NCBI GenBank assembly: GCA_964519995.1
Contig: CAZFLY010000014.1
Location: 1 to 52,438, forward strand
Reading direction: 5' to 3'
Length of the DNA: 52,438 nucleotides
Source: CAZFLY01 sp964519995
GTDB taxonomy: Bacteria; Planctomycetota; Phycisphaerae; Sedimentisphaerales; Anaerobacaceae
Position 1 is the first letter of the stretch. Every line of letters begins with the position of its first letter. The position numbers and the translations under genes were made by a program. Under the pieces are notes generated by a model. It was not told where the DNA came from. It worked only from the letters and a program-made list of their open reading frames with translations, and ran no database searches. Shown here piece by piece: positions 44,635 through 52,438 of this stretch.

Positions 44635-44795
44635 TCTTTCATGAAAGTCAAGAAAAAAACCTGCATTTTTAAATTTCTGCTTCTCTCAACTGTCCTCCAA
44701 ACATGCAGCAGCACAGCTTATTTTAAGCACCAATAACTTTTTTTTCTTACTTTCCTTTTATGGACACAAACCTATCTAATCGCTACTATACGGCC

Positions 44796-45743
44796 ATGCA
44801 ACCTTATCCGTTGAAATTTGAACCAATATACAAACGGCGCATCTGGGGTGGCCAAAAACTGCGGGATTTTTTTAACAAAGACATCCCACCGTTTGAGAAG
44901 ATTGGCGAAAGTTGGGAATTGGCCGATTTGCCGGACGACAAATCTGTTATCAGAAATGGCGAATTGGCAGGCCAGACACTCAGCGAGGCAATCAAAAACC
45001 ATTCAAAGCAAATATCAGGCAAAGAGAACTTTGTACTACCCTTCCCTCTGCTGATAAAGTTTCTCGACGCAGAAGACATGTTAAGCGTTCAGGTTCACCC
45101 GGATCCTGAAACATGCGCCCGACTCGGCAAAGGTCAACCCAAGACAGAGTGTTGGTATATTGTGGACGCAGCTCCAGGAGCCGTAATTTACAAAGGCCTG
45201 AAAGAAAATGTAAAAAAGGAAGATTTTGCTCAAGCTATAGAAAAAGGCACAGTTGCAGAGCTGCTCGCACGAGTGTCCGTCCAAGCTGGCCAGTGCCATT
45301 TCCTGCCTGCTGGCACACCACACAGCATCGGCCCAGGCCTGCTAATAGCAGAGATTCAAACACCCTCGGATACTACATATCGCGTGTTCGATTTCAACAG
45401 AGTTGATAACACCGGTAAGCATAGAGAACTACATATCCAAGAAGCTCTGGAGAGCATTCACTTTGGTGCCTCCTCCGATGAGCTTGCCGTAACAACCATG
45501 GGCCGATTAGTCGATAGCAAATACTTCAAGGTGGATAAAGGTCATCAAGCAAAAGGCTGTGAAGTATTTCTATCCGCGGGCAAAATGAAAACAATCATTA
45601 TTCTGGCCGGCTCCGGAACAATTCTCTCAGCGAATGTGGAGCCCGTAGAATTCAAGGCAGGAGACTGTATGCTCGTGCCTGCGATTTATGAAGGCGCAAT
45701 ACGGTTTACCAACGATTCACAGTACCTAACGGTAACCATCTAA
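44796..45743 (+). CDS. manA: Mannose-6-phosphate isomerase, class I
   Basis: Interconverts fructose 6-phosphate and mannose 6-phosphate, feeding GDP-mannose or mannose use. Protein of 315 residues, the length of the short Bacillus-type enzymes. Zinc ligands are visible: His in VQVHPDPE, Glu in KTECWYI and His in AGTPHSIG. The start at 44796 gives MQPYPLKFEPIYKRRIWGG, the usual N-terminus; the ATG at 44760 adds 12 untypical residues. No clear ribosome binding site. It stands alone. Confidence 0.9.
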   Translation: MQPYPLKFEPIYKRRIWGGQKLRDFFNKDIPPFEKIGESWELADLPDDKSVIRNGELAGQTLSEAIKNHSKQISGKENFVLPFPLLIKFLDAEDMLSVQVHPDPETCARLGKGQPKTECWYIVDAAPGAVIYKGLKENVKKEDFAQAIEKGTVAELLARVSVQAGQCHFLPAGTPHSIGPGLLIAEIQTPSDTTYRVFDFNRVDNTGKHRELHIQEALESIHFGASSDELAVTTMGRLVDSKYFKVDKGHQAKGCEVFLSAGKMKTIIILAGSGTILSANVEPVEFKAGDCMLVPAIYEGAIRFTNDSQYLTVTI

Positions 45744-45835
45744 CCCTTATTTCTCACCGCTGAGAACTCCGAACTCGCAGAGCTTTTTTATCCATCTCTC
45801 GGGCTACGGGGCACGGAAGACACGCGACTGTTTGC

Positions 45836-45961
45836 CTATGGGCTTATAGTCCGGTTGTAGATACGAACGTCATCAATCAGGATTGACCATAAACTCGTTG
45901 AGTCAAGTGTTTCTCCTGCGCCAAAGTACAAACCACCAAGGGAGGATACTACGAGCATTGG
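45836..45961 (-). pseudogene. C-terminal remnant of a LamG domain protein
   Basis: In the frame ending in the TAG at 45838-45836 the minus strand encodes GPMLVVSSLGGLYFGAGETL, then SILIDDVRIYNRTISP. This is the usual end of planctomycete LamG (concanavalin-like) domains. It is out of frame with the LamG segment just upstream and carries no start. It is a stump of a second, related domain. Confidence 0.55.
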
Positions 45962-45965
45962 ACCT

Positions 45966-46580
45966 CTAATAACCGTCAAATAGGGCTTTCACCTGCCTCA
46001 TGCTCAACGCAACATCGTAGATGCGGATATCATCGATCTTGCCATCGTAATACTCAGCATCCTCCTGCCCGACGACACCTATCGTCAGTTTTGAAGCAGC
46101 AGGAGAACTGAAACCGATACTTTGGCTTGATGAACTGTCAAACTGACCATTGATATATATACACATGTCCTTGATTGCCGAGTCAAAAGTATCGGTCAGC
46201 AGATACCACTCATTAGCGTTCAGCTCTTGATTGGAATTCTTTGTGCTCGCTCCGACTCTAAAGTGAAATCTACATTCGCCACTCAGCCAGATACCAAACC
46301 AGTTATCACCGGCGCGATTATATTCTAAAATGGTTCTCCCGCCCTCAGTAACTTCTCTTGCATTTATCCATGCTGATACAGAGAAAGAATTTGGAGCAAA
46401 ATCCAAGTCATTTGTAATATCTGCGGTTTTGATATAATCTCCATCGCCGACGAAATCAAGTGCATATGTTCCAACCTTGCCTGCTACCCACATCAGATCA
46501 CCGACTAAGTCACAGTCGTTATCGCCGATACCTATATCAGTGACTGTTTGTCCCTTGCCCCTCATCAAAGGGCCAATGTC
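45966..46580 (-). pseudogene. LamG domain segment, detached by frame damage
   Basis: Encodes about 200 residues of a LamG domain (GKVGTYALDFVGDGDYIKTA, FSVSAWINAREVTEGGRT, YDGKIDDIRIYDVALSMRQV). It lies in the same frame as the dockerin gene, right after its TAG. The true domain start, VGHWPFDEGQGT, is in another frame at about 46548-46583. Adding one base to the G5 run at 46585-46589 and removing one from the T3 run at 46547-46549 would give one continuous protein, dockerin then LamG. Either the gene has decayed or two homopolymer errors are present. Confidence 0.65.
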
Positions 46581-48104
46581 CTACGGGGGAGACAGTTGCA
46601 GCCACTCACGGGCCAGCACGGCAAGGTCTTTGAAATCCACAATCCCGTCATAGTTAAAGTCAGCTCTAAGCGCAGCCTGTACTTGGACGAAGTCGATTAC
46701 CTGGCTGATAGTCGGCGAGCTTGCCACAGTGCTCATGGAGACAACATTAACCCAGTCACTTAGTTGCACCGATTCTGGTATTTGCAGCTCAATCGCTTCC
46801 CCCGGGGCAAGGGTTATTGGGCCAGCTTCGATTAGTTCTAAGGCAGCCATAAGCTCTCGGTTCTCATAGTTCAGGTGTTTAGATAAGATGCCCTCTTTCC
46901 TCTCAATATTGTACGTAATATAACTAAGATGTATTGGTGCAGGTAAAATAGCAGGGTCCGTAGGCTGAGTTGTATTTGTGAATTTAATACGGTACTGACC
47001 CCGGTTGTAGAAACCTTCGGTTGTCAGATTGTAAATGATACTGGAGGGGATACGCCCTCCGATTCCATCTGTCCACCATGCGTCCACGACTTTGTGCGGC
47101 TTGTCCGCTACCCAGACAACGTGAGCCATATCTGAGGTTGGCAGAGCCAGTGGGGGCGCAGGCCGCTCAGACCATTGCAGTTTAGTTCGTCTGGTCCCAA
47201 TGTTTTGTGCGCTAAACTGGTCGAAGCCGTCGTCTACGTGCTCAATCACTCTTATGGCTGGCTCTACTAAGATCGTTAGTCCGTAAGCCTCTGGGCCAAA
47301 GTTATAAACACTCTTGCCCGTATAGTAACCCGGCGGAGGTTGCTCCACGAGGAATTCCATCCAGTCAGTGACTACTGTGGCGCTGGAGTCGCCGACTTCT
47401 GGCGCGGTGTTCTCAAATCGCACAACGATCCATTGGCCAGGCTCGGCATACTCAGGCAGCTTTACATCTACTGTTTCATCAGGTGGAACTACTAAGGGGC
47501 CAGCGTGGGCCAGAAGCAATGAGTCATTCAACTCAGAGTTCTCCTCGTTAAGTGCATCAAGAGGAATCTCTTCGTCGTAGATTCTATATCGGATGTTTGT
47601 GAGTGTTATATCACGTTGTACAGCGCATGGATCGTGAATCTCGTTGATGAATCGCACCGTCACTTCCTTCTGATTCTGGATGATCTGCTTGAAGATTTTT
47701 TTCTTGCTGGGCTTGAAAACGACACTGCCATGAATACGGTTGCCCTGAAGGTCTGTCCAGTATGCTGTGTTAATCCTTTCGGCACAGCAGCTCGGATCGG
47801 CTATTCCAAAATGACCAAACCCACCAGGTCGAATGTAGTTTGACGGAGGGTTTGCAGTCCAAGTAACCTTTGTGCAGGGCTGACCCTGGTATGTAACATA
47901 GGAGACTGAAGGCTTGAAGGTCCCCTTGTTACTACAGATCACCGAAATCTTTTTTCGTCCTCGCAGGATGAACGTAAGGTCGTATGCCCCATGTGGGCTT
48001 TTATTATATATCTTTTCGTTCCACTTGGCCGCCCTGGCTATATCGCCTCCCAGCGATACAACGACAAATACAGAACATATGTAAGTCAATAGTTTCGTGC
48101 GCAT
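46581..48104 (-). CDS. Secreted protein with dockerin-like C-terminus
   Basis: Exported protein of 507 residues. The ATG at 48104 has GGAGGGG upstream and gives the signal peptide MRTKLLTYICSVFVVVSLGG. Two related beta-rich halves follow (NKSPHGAYDLTFILRG and NFGPEAYGLTILVEPA; YWTDLQGNRIHGSVVF and WWTDGIGGRIPSSIIY), pointing to an internal duplication of about 230 residues. It ends with a dockerin-like loop (ADFNYDGIVDFKDLAVLA). No enzymatic motif is visible. A structural or binding role at the surface is likely. The downstream LamG segment may originally have been part of it. Confidence 0.75.
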   Translation of the reverse strand: MRTKLLTYICSVFVVVSLGGDIARAAKWNEKIYNKSPHGAYDLTFILRGRKKISVICSNKGTFKPSVSYVTYQGQPCTKVTWTANPPSNYIRPGGFGHFGIADPSCCAERINTAYWTDLQGNRIHGSVVFKPSKKKIFKQIIQNQKEVTVRFINEIHDPCAVQRDITLTNIRYRIYDEEIPLDALNEENSELNDSLLLAHAGPLVVPPDETVDVKLPEYAEPGQWIVVRFENTAPEVGDSSATVVTDWMEFLVEQPPPGYYTGKSVYNFGPEAYGLTILVEPAIRVIEHVDDGFDQFSAQNIGTRRTKLQWSERPAPPLALPTSDMAHVVWVADKPHKVVDAWWTDGIGGRIPSSIIYNLTTEGFYNRGQYRIKFTNTTQPTDPAILPAPIHLSYITYNIERKEGILSKHLNYENRELMAALELIEAGPITLAPGEAIELQIPESVQLSDWVNVVSMSTVASSPTISQVIDFVQVQAALRADFNYDGIVDFKDLAVLAREWLQLSPP

Positions 48105-48593
48105 GACCACCCCTCCTTTTTGAAGCTTACTGTCACCCATAAATCATTCAAACAATTTCTCTTCTCATTTCCTTCTCAAAAAGTCATATTTTAGATTGCT
48201 AAGAGAAGACGCTTATCTACACTATTAAAACCCTCTCTTTTACGAACATACCAGATTTAGCCTCAAATTGCCACCGTCCAGAGTCTTTCTTCGCCCACAC
48301 TATTGAGAACCTCACAGCAATGCTGCTGTTACGCCATGACCATGTCCGAATCATTGAACAACAGATCTTTGTGTGAAAACGCTCAACAGGAAACAAAAGG
48401 CAAATTCTCGCAACTTCTCCCTTCTTTCAATATTAAACGCTTATCCTAATTATATTGCTGAGACAAAGTCTGTCAAGAGAAAAATAACTGTCCCAAAGAT
48501 TGTGGGAGAATTATCAAATTCGCGATTGATTTCCGTCCGGCGAGTGCTATATTGCGCTCATAGTTTTCATTGATATTCCCCGAGTCATAAGAA
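48105..48593. other. Intergenic stretch between divergent units
   Basis: No gene is seen. The stretch has T/C-rich runs and a short open frame (48373-48573) without recognisable features. Promoters for the secreted-protein gene (minus) and the coupled pair at 48594 (plus) should lie here. Confidence 0.35.
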
Positions 48594-48746
48594 ATGGATT
48601 ACACCCGAGCCGAACTAAAGTTTCGCAGGCGGCTTATATGGCCTGTCGAGAGCCTCGAGGTCGAACGAGTGGCGCAATGGTATTTCGGATGTCATGCGGA
48701 TCAATATAAAAAAATGTTATACCCAAGAAGGAGAGGTATCCAATGA
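48594..48746 (+). CDS. 50-residue basic protein coupled to next gene
   Basis: Small open frame of 50 codons, MDYTRAELKFRRRLIWPVES through to YPRRRGIQ, with good codon-like character, many Arg/Lys and a Trp/Tyr-rich middle. Its TGA overlaps the ATG of the next gene in the ATGA form that marks translational coupling, and the next gene's ribosome binding site (AGAAGGAGAGG) lies inside it. No family is recognised and no strong ribosome binding site precedes it. It is likely real because of the precise overlap. Confidence 0.45.
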   Translation: MDYTRAELKFRRRLIWPVESLEVERVAQWYFGCHADQYKKMLYPRRRGIQ

Positions 48747-49297
48747 AAAACTTTTGGCAGAATATCTTCATTGGCATAATTGGTTTCTATATGATGGTGG
48801 CTTTCATAGTCTTTGCGCCTTATTACAATTGGAACTATGCAAAGACACACGGCTTCGTAAAATGGCTCTTCTTTGGCGAAGTGGTGGCAACTGCAAAATC
48901 CGTTGTATGGCCATATTCTGTATTTTCTTCTACTCCTGTTAATCGTTATGATTCACCTGATGATAACCATTACCGTAATTCAAAAAAGGCTTTCGATGAA
49001 GCATTAATGATTGTAGATAAAGTTGGGGATGTTTCTAAATTACCACCAGACCTAAAGGCCAAATTTGCAGACCTTCTAAGGCTTGCGATTGCTGAAGCAA
49101 ATAAGGTACAACCGTTGTATCTACAGAAGGCGCATCCTGATTTTCCCAATATGTATGAAAATAAATATAAATATGGAATGAGCGTTATGCTGCAAGGAAT
49201 CGAAACTGACAATACGGCATTAGTTTTGGCTGGAGCATATGAATGCAATGAGTTTGCAGATTGGATTCAAGTACACAAAAGTGAATTTTCGCTTTAA
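48743..49297 (+). CDS. Hypothetical membrane-anchored protein
   Basis: Protein of 184 residues with one N-terminal membrane helix (IFIGIIGFYMMVAFIVFAPY) and a soluble, mostly helical rest (SKKAFDEALMIVDKVGDVSK, LPPDLKAKFADLLRLAIAEA). A well-placed AAGGAGAGG precedes the ATG. I do not recognise the family. It overlaps the 50-codon gene upstream and may form a small unit with it. Confidence 0.65.
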   Translation: MKNFWQNIFIGIIGFYMMVAFIVFAPYYNWNYAKTHGFVKWLFFGEVVATAKSVVWPYSVFSSTPVNRYDSPDDNHYRNSKKAFDEALMIVDKVGDVSKLPPDLKAKFADLLRLAIAEANKVQPLYLQKAHPDFPNMYENKYKYGMSVMLQGIETDNTALVLAGAYECNEFADWIQVHKSEFSL

Positions 49298-49303
49298 CAG
49301 TTT

Positions 49304-49643
49304 AAATCTGGGGACACCATACCGGGGAAATAGAGGGTCAGGCCTTAAAATATAAAATAAGAAATCCGGGATTATTGTAATTCAAGGAAGATTTTGATAT
49401 TATTATGAAATCGGAAGGCCTGGTTGCGTAGCCAGGCGTTTTATCCGCCTATGGCGGATTAATATGGGAAATGTCGGTTAACTTTATCTTTCCATTTTCA
49501 TTTTTTCCTGGATTCAAGGTAAGGCTGACCGGTTTTGTACAGGTCGAGATGTTTTTGGAATAATAATAAATAATTATGTACAATAATAAGTTAAGTAGAG
49601 TACTATACTGTAGCTTTACGGTTTGATTGAATGGTCCCCAGAT
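49304..49643. repeat. Segment bounded by short inverted repeats
   Basis: AAATCTGGGGACACCAT at 49304-49320 faces ATGGTCCCCAGAT at 49631-49643, about 310 bp apart. A third similar copy (AAATCTGGTGACACCAT) lies at 52171-52187. The segment holds the IS-derived hairpin repeat at 49380-49472 and no gene. It looks like a small non-autonomous element or a relic. Confidence 0.4.
49380..49472 (+). repeat. IS1380-element 3' end relic, hairpin copy B
   Basis: Resembles the 3' end of the IS1380-type element at 15557-15640: GGAAGATTTTGATATTATTA, then a hairpin GCCTGG-TTGCGTAG-CCAGGC, GTTTTAT and TATGGGAAAT. It carries an extra hairpin ATCCGCC-TAT-GGCGGAT inserted in the middle. No transposase sequence is attached. 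Confidence 0.6.
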
Positions 49644-49733
49644 AGCATCATACGAACCCGCCAAAGCATGGTAAAGGAATTAAATAAACATCGGGAGTCC
49701 GGTGTAATCTATTTTTCTTGAAAGGAGATTGGA

Positions 49734-50105
49734 ATGAACATTTATGTAGGCAATTTGTCCTCTGACGTTACCGGCGACGATTTACGTCAGGCTTTTGGAG
49801 CATTTGGCCAGGTCGAATCCGCCAATGTTATAACGGACAAGTTTAGCGGTGAATCGAGAGGATTCGGCTTTGTCGAGATGCCTTCAAAGAACGAGGCCAC
49901 AGCGGCTATTACTGGCATGAACGGCAAAGACATTAAAGGCAAAGCCGTTAGCGTCAACGAGGCAAAGCCGAGGACCGACCGTGGTGGCGGCGGAGGACGA
50001 GGTGGTTATGGCGGCGGAGGCGGAGGTCGAGGTGGTTATGGTGGCGGTGGTCGCTCTGGTGACAGAGGCCCAAGAGGAGGCGGTGGTGGAGGAAGACGCT
50101 TCTAA
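49734..50105 (+). CDS. Glycine-rich RNA-binding protein (RRM)
   Basis: Protein of 123 residues. One RRM domain (1-80) has RNP-2 (NIYVGNLS) and RNP-1 (RGFGFVEM), followed by a Gly/Arg-rich tail with GGYGGGGGGRGGYGGGG-type repeats. Bacterial members are often cold-induced and act as RNA chaperones; this is family knowledge. AAAGGAG lies 6 bases before the ATG. A strong terminator follows at 50141-50172, so it is monocistronic. It is flanked by two related IS-derived hairpin repeats. Confidence 0.92.
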   Translation: MNIYVGNLSSDVTGDDLRQAFGAFGQVESANVITDKFSGESRGFGFVEMPSKNEATAAITGMNGKDIKGKAVSVNEAKPRTDRGGGGGRGGYGGGGGGRGGYGGGGRSGDRGPRGGGGGGRRF

Positions 50106-50140
50106 TAAATCATCAAATTCAACTATTGCTTAAGCATACA

Positions 50141-50172
50141 AAACCGGGCTCCGAAACGTTGGGGTCCGGTTT
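50141..50172 (+). terminator. Intrinsic terminator after the RRM gene
   Basis: Stem of 12 pairs (two G-T) AAACCGGGCTCC/GGGGTCCGGTTT with an 8-base loop, followed by an A/T-rich tail (ATTATTATTA). It begins 36 bp after the RRM stop. Confidence 0.8.
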
Positions 50173-50268
50173 ATTATTATTAGAATATATTTTTGGATTT
50201 TGGTGGATTTGGCAACAAATTTTATGTGCCTCAAGCATCATTCGTAAAAAACACTTCAAATGATTGTT

Positions 50269-50335
50269 ATTCGAGGAAGATTTGGATATTATTGTGGCAT
50301 TGAAAGGCCAGGTTGCCTAGGCGTTTTATATGGAT
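50269..50335 (+). repeat. IS1380-element 3' end relic, hairpin copy C
   Basis: Similar to copy B and to the element at 15557: GAGGAAGATTTGGATATTAT, then GCCAGG-TTG-CCTAGGC and GTTTTATATGG. It is shorter than copy B and lies between the RRM gene and the DUF262 gene. Confidence 0.5.
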
Positions 50336-50379
50336 AGGAAAACGAAACTCCGCATCTTATGCGGATCAATCTAATTATT

Positions 50380-50389
50380 GTTAGGCACG
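50380..50389 (+). repeat. Left core-like site, GTTAGGCACG
   Basis: GTTAGGC fits the integron core GTTRRRY. It is the perfect inverse of CGTGCCTAAC at 52135-52144, on the other side of the DUF262 gene. Seventeen bases separate it from the start codon at 50407. Confidence 0.5.
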
Positions 50390-50406
50390 TATAGGAGAGA
50401 GACAGA

Positions 50407-52110
50407 ATGGAATACATCCCAATTCGAGTCAGCGACATAATCTGGCAGGTAAATCGTGACATCTATCTCCCGGCTATACAGCGAGAGTTGGTATGGGGCA
50501 CGGATCGTATTGAACGGCTTTTTGATTCGATCATGGCTGACTTTCCCATTGGCTCGTTTCTATTTTGGCTACTGGAGCAAGAGAACAAAGAGGAGTGGCC
50601 TGTCTACGAGTTCATTCGAGATTTCGACGAAGAGTTCCCGCACAATCCGCCTGCAAACATGGCCGGAATCACGAAAGACATCAAGCTCGTCTTGGATGGC
50701 CAACAGCGCATTACTTCGCTCCTCATCGGCCTTCGGGGGAAATACCGTTACTTCCGCTATCGTCGTTGGCGAGAGACACGTTTCTACCTGAATCTGCTGA
50801 AGCCAGCCGTGCCTAATGAGGATAATCCTGAAGAGTTGACCTACGGCTTCGCATTTCGAGAAAGTGCCGATCCGAACGGCGAAGAGCCACAGCTTTGGTA
50901 CTTGGTGGGGCGGATTCTAGATTTCGAGGACGCCGAGGATGCGAAGTCGGATATGAAGCAGCGACTGGCGGCGTTATCAGAAGACCAGCGCGAAAATGCC
51001 AATAAGCTGATCGGTCGATTGCACAATCGTATCCACACGACGCTCGTAGGCAACTACTACCAGGAGAATTCACAGGATTACGAAAAAGTGTTGCAAGAGT
51101 TCGTCCGAGCGAATTCGGCGGGGCAGCCCCTCGAATACTCTGATCTTCTGCTCGCGACAGCAACTGCGAAGTGGGAGACGCTGGATGCACGCAGTGAAAT
51201 CCACGACTTCACTGATTCACTCAACGAGCTCGGCAATGGATACGGTTTTGGTAAGGACTTCGTACTGAAAGCATGTCTGTACCTTAGTGAGAACCTGCCC
51301 ATCCAATACAAAGTCAAGAACTTCACGAGGAAGAACCTTCGCACCATCGAAGGGAATTGGGAGAAGATCAAGGAGTCTCTGTCAGCAACAGTGCGGCTTA
51401 TCTCCCGTTTTGGTTTTAACGCCAAGAACGTCGTGGCTCCCTTGGCACTGCTACCGATTGCTCTCTACATCATGAAACGTGGTAATTCGTCATTCGATAC
51501 GTCCTCTAAAGCCGAAGACGCCGATGCCCAGGCTGCTATCCGCAAGTGGTTCATCTTCTCAACTCTCAAGAACGCATTCGGCGGTTCGTCTGATACTACT
51601 TTGACTCGGTTGCGGGAATTGTTGAAAACCTGCGGCCCGACGACGCCGTTCCCAACTGATCTCCTCTACAAATCGCTCGGAATTGAGCCGCGACTCGATG
51701 AGGCGGAAATCGACCGCATCCTAGGATATGGCTACCAAGGCCGATACACAAATCTGGTCTTGTCATTGCTATATCCCGATCGTGATTGGAAGGATGCAGT
51801 TTTCCACGAGGACCATATCTTCCCTAAGTCTGAGTTCCAGTTGCGGGCTTTGAAGAAGCGAGGTTACGACGATGTGAAGATTCAATCCTACATGTCGAAG
51901 TACAACATCCTCGCCAATCTTCAGTTGCTCACTGACTCAGAGAACTTGTCGAAGAACGCCACACCTTTTGACAATTGGATTCAGACGCGAGATGCTGCAT
52001 TCCGTAAAAGGCACTTAATCCCCGATCTCACCAACCTCGGGTTTGATTCCTTCAAGGAGTTCTCGAAGGAACGTACGGTTCTAATCGTGACATCGTTGAA
52101 GAGCTTGTAG
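50407..52110 (+). CDS. DUF262/HNH protein, GmrSD-like putative defence nuclease
   Basis: Protein of 567 residues. The N-terminal DUF262 part (PAIQRELVWGTDRIERLFDS, then LVLDGQQRITSLLIGL with the DGQQR motif) is a nucleotide-handling fold. The C-terminal DUF1524-like His-Me finger nuclease part shows HEDHIFPKSEF and NILANLQLLTDSENLSKNA. The same pair occurs in type IV restriction enzyme GmrSD and in the SspE effector, which cut modified or phage DNA. No partner genes (methylase, ssp genes) are seen, so it would act alone. The gene lies between perfect 10-bp inverted repeats of integron core type. A role in phage defence is inferred from family only. Confidence 0.8.
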   Translation: MEYIPIRVSDIIWQVNRDIYLPAIQRELVWGTDRIERLFDSIMADFPIGSFLFWLLEQENKEEWPVYEFIRDFDEEFPHNPPANMAGITKDIKLVLDGQQRITSLLIGLRGKYRYFRYRRWRETRFYLNLLKPAVPNEDNPEELTYGFAFRESADPNGEEPQLWYLVGRILDFEDAEDAKSDMKQRLAALSEDQRENANKLIGRLHNRIHTTLVGNYYQENSQDYEKVLQEFVRANSAGQPLEYSDLLLATATAKWETLDARSEIHDFTDSLNELGNGYGFGKDFVLKACLYLSENLPIQYKVKNFTRKNLRTIEGNWEKIKESLSATVRLISRFGFNAKNVVAPLALLPIALYIMKRGNSSFDTSSKAEDADAQAAIRKWFIFSTLKNAFGGSSDTTLTRLRELLKTCGPTTPFPTDLLYKSLGIEPRLDEAEIDRILGYGYQGRYTNLVLSLLYPDRDWKDAVFHEDHIFPKSEFQLRALKKRGYDDVKIQSYMSKYNILANLQLLTDSENLSKNATPFDNWIQTRDAAFRKRHLIPDLTNLGFDSFKEFSKERTVLIVTSLKSL

Positions 52111-52134
52111 GTATGGCAAAGGAAGGCATGCTTT

Positions 52135-52144
52135 CGTGCCTAAC
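52135..52144 (+). repeat. Right core-like site, CGTGCCTAAC
   Basis: GCCTAAC fits the integron R'' form RYYYAAC, and with AACTGGTTGG after it looks like the start of an attC site. The second half of an attC (a GTTRRRY site within about 60-150 bp) was not found, so the site may be truncated. Confidence 0.5.
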
Positions 52145-52232
52145 AACTGGTTGGACCATAAATCTGGCATAAATCTGGTGACACCATTTTTAGTTCTGAG
52201 TTTTTCAGTCACCTATTTTTTTAGAGGTTGTT

Positions 52233-52427
52233 ATGAGGTATGCAGGACTTACGGATGAGCCGAAAAGAAGAAAACTGGAACATGGAAACCCTCGCGACTT
52301 CAGAATTATGCAGCAATTCACTTCCGAGACGGCTGCCCGGCAATGGGAAAGGAGAATGACGGCCCAGGGATATGAGGAAGATACCAGCGGCAAAGGCTGG
52401 AAATATGGCTATACCTTTTCAATCTGA
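52233..52427 (+). CDS. Small GIY-YIG-like protein
   Basis: Protein of 64 residues. The start YAGLTDEPKRRKLEHGNP resembles GIY-YIG nuclease motifs (Y.G.T..P.RR..EH), and the rest (TAARQWERRMTAQGYEED, GKGWKYGYTFSI) is typical of short proteins often met in integron cassettes and phage-rich islands. The usual catalytic Glu and Asn positions of full GIY-YIG enzymes cannot be assigned here, so activity is uncertain. No clear ribosome binding site is seen (AGAGG further upstream). Confidence 0.55.
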   Translation: MRYAGLTDEPKRRKLEHGNPRDFRIMQQFTSETAARQWERRMTAQGYEEDTSGKGWKYGYTFSI

Positions 52428-52438
52428 AGTTAGTTCGT

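Noticed and set aside
48640..48700. tRNA-like stretch (GAGCCTCGAGGTCGAACGAG)
   Set aside because: No acceptor stem or anticodon arm can be formed. The stretch is coding in the 50-codon ORF.
1..52438. CRISPR array or tRNA/rRNA genes
   Set aside because: No regularly spaced direct repeats were seen, and no cloverleaf with a GGTTCGAATCC-type T-arm or rRNA core was found by eye.

Overview
The window looks like a metagenome-derived scaffold of a planctomycete, most likely class Phycisphaerae close to Sedimentisphaerales. This is inferred from several secreted proteins ending in short dockerin-like Ca-binding repeats (GDLDGDNDVDFDDL, ADFNYDGIVDFKDL, GDLNEDLKVDFIDF), a pseudopilin of the planctomycete H-X9-DG type, a GH30 xylanase fused to other domains, and many secreted proteins without recognisable families. 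A run of 100 N at 42934-43033 is a scaffold gap with the same 55 bp on each side.

Layout. 1-6.7 kb: a cut Cys-rich secreted protein, a secreted LolA-like protein, a DUF2617-like protein, a CPBP membrane protease, an endonuclease III-like glycosylase, and a translationally coupled pair made of a repetitive fibre-like protein and a small dockerin-type protein. 7.1-12.0 kb: hflK-hflC and a run of small membrane proteins (YbjQ-domain, DUF2752 and others). 12.2-16.1 kb: an SDR dehydrogenase, a candidate structured RNA, a GH30-dockerin-SGNH esterase gene cut by an in-frame UAG, and an internally deleted IS1380-type element. 16.2-26.5 kb: a nitrogen operon on the minus strand, gltB-gltD-carB-carA, linking glutamate synthesis to carbamoyl phosphate. 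27.2-33.6 kb: two overlapping surface protein genes, several gene stumps (epimerase, NifA/NtrC-type regulator), a pseudopilin and a SAP-domain protein. 33.7-37.0 kb: a NrnA-type DHH phosphoesterase, a REP-associated transposase with its REP pair, a membrane protein and ribF.

37.3-43.2 kb is the most coherent accessory locus: an apparent zinc-limitation operon. It has a polytopic His-rich membrane protein, a Fur/Zur repressor, a small Cys/His protein, an outer-membrane porin-like protein, a ZnuA-type binding protein and two ZnuB-type permeases, with no ATPase gene. A 21-bp palindrome overlaps the -35 box of its promoter. 43.3-44.6 kb: an Rrf2 regulator and a TSUP transporter with a 25-bp palindrome upstream. 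44.8-48.1 kb: a mannose-6-phosphate isomerase and a decayed dockerin/LamG secreted protein region.

48.6-52.4 kb is a variable segment: a coupled 50-aa/184-aa gene pair, a glycine-rich RRM protein between two IS-derived hairpin repeats, a DUF262/HNH GmrSD-like putative defence gene bounded by perfect 10-bp inverted repeats of integron-core type, and a small GIY-YIG-like protein. No tRNA, rRNA or CRISPR array was found.
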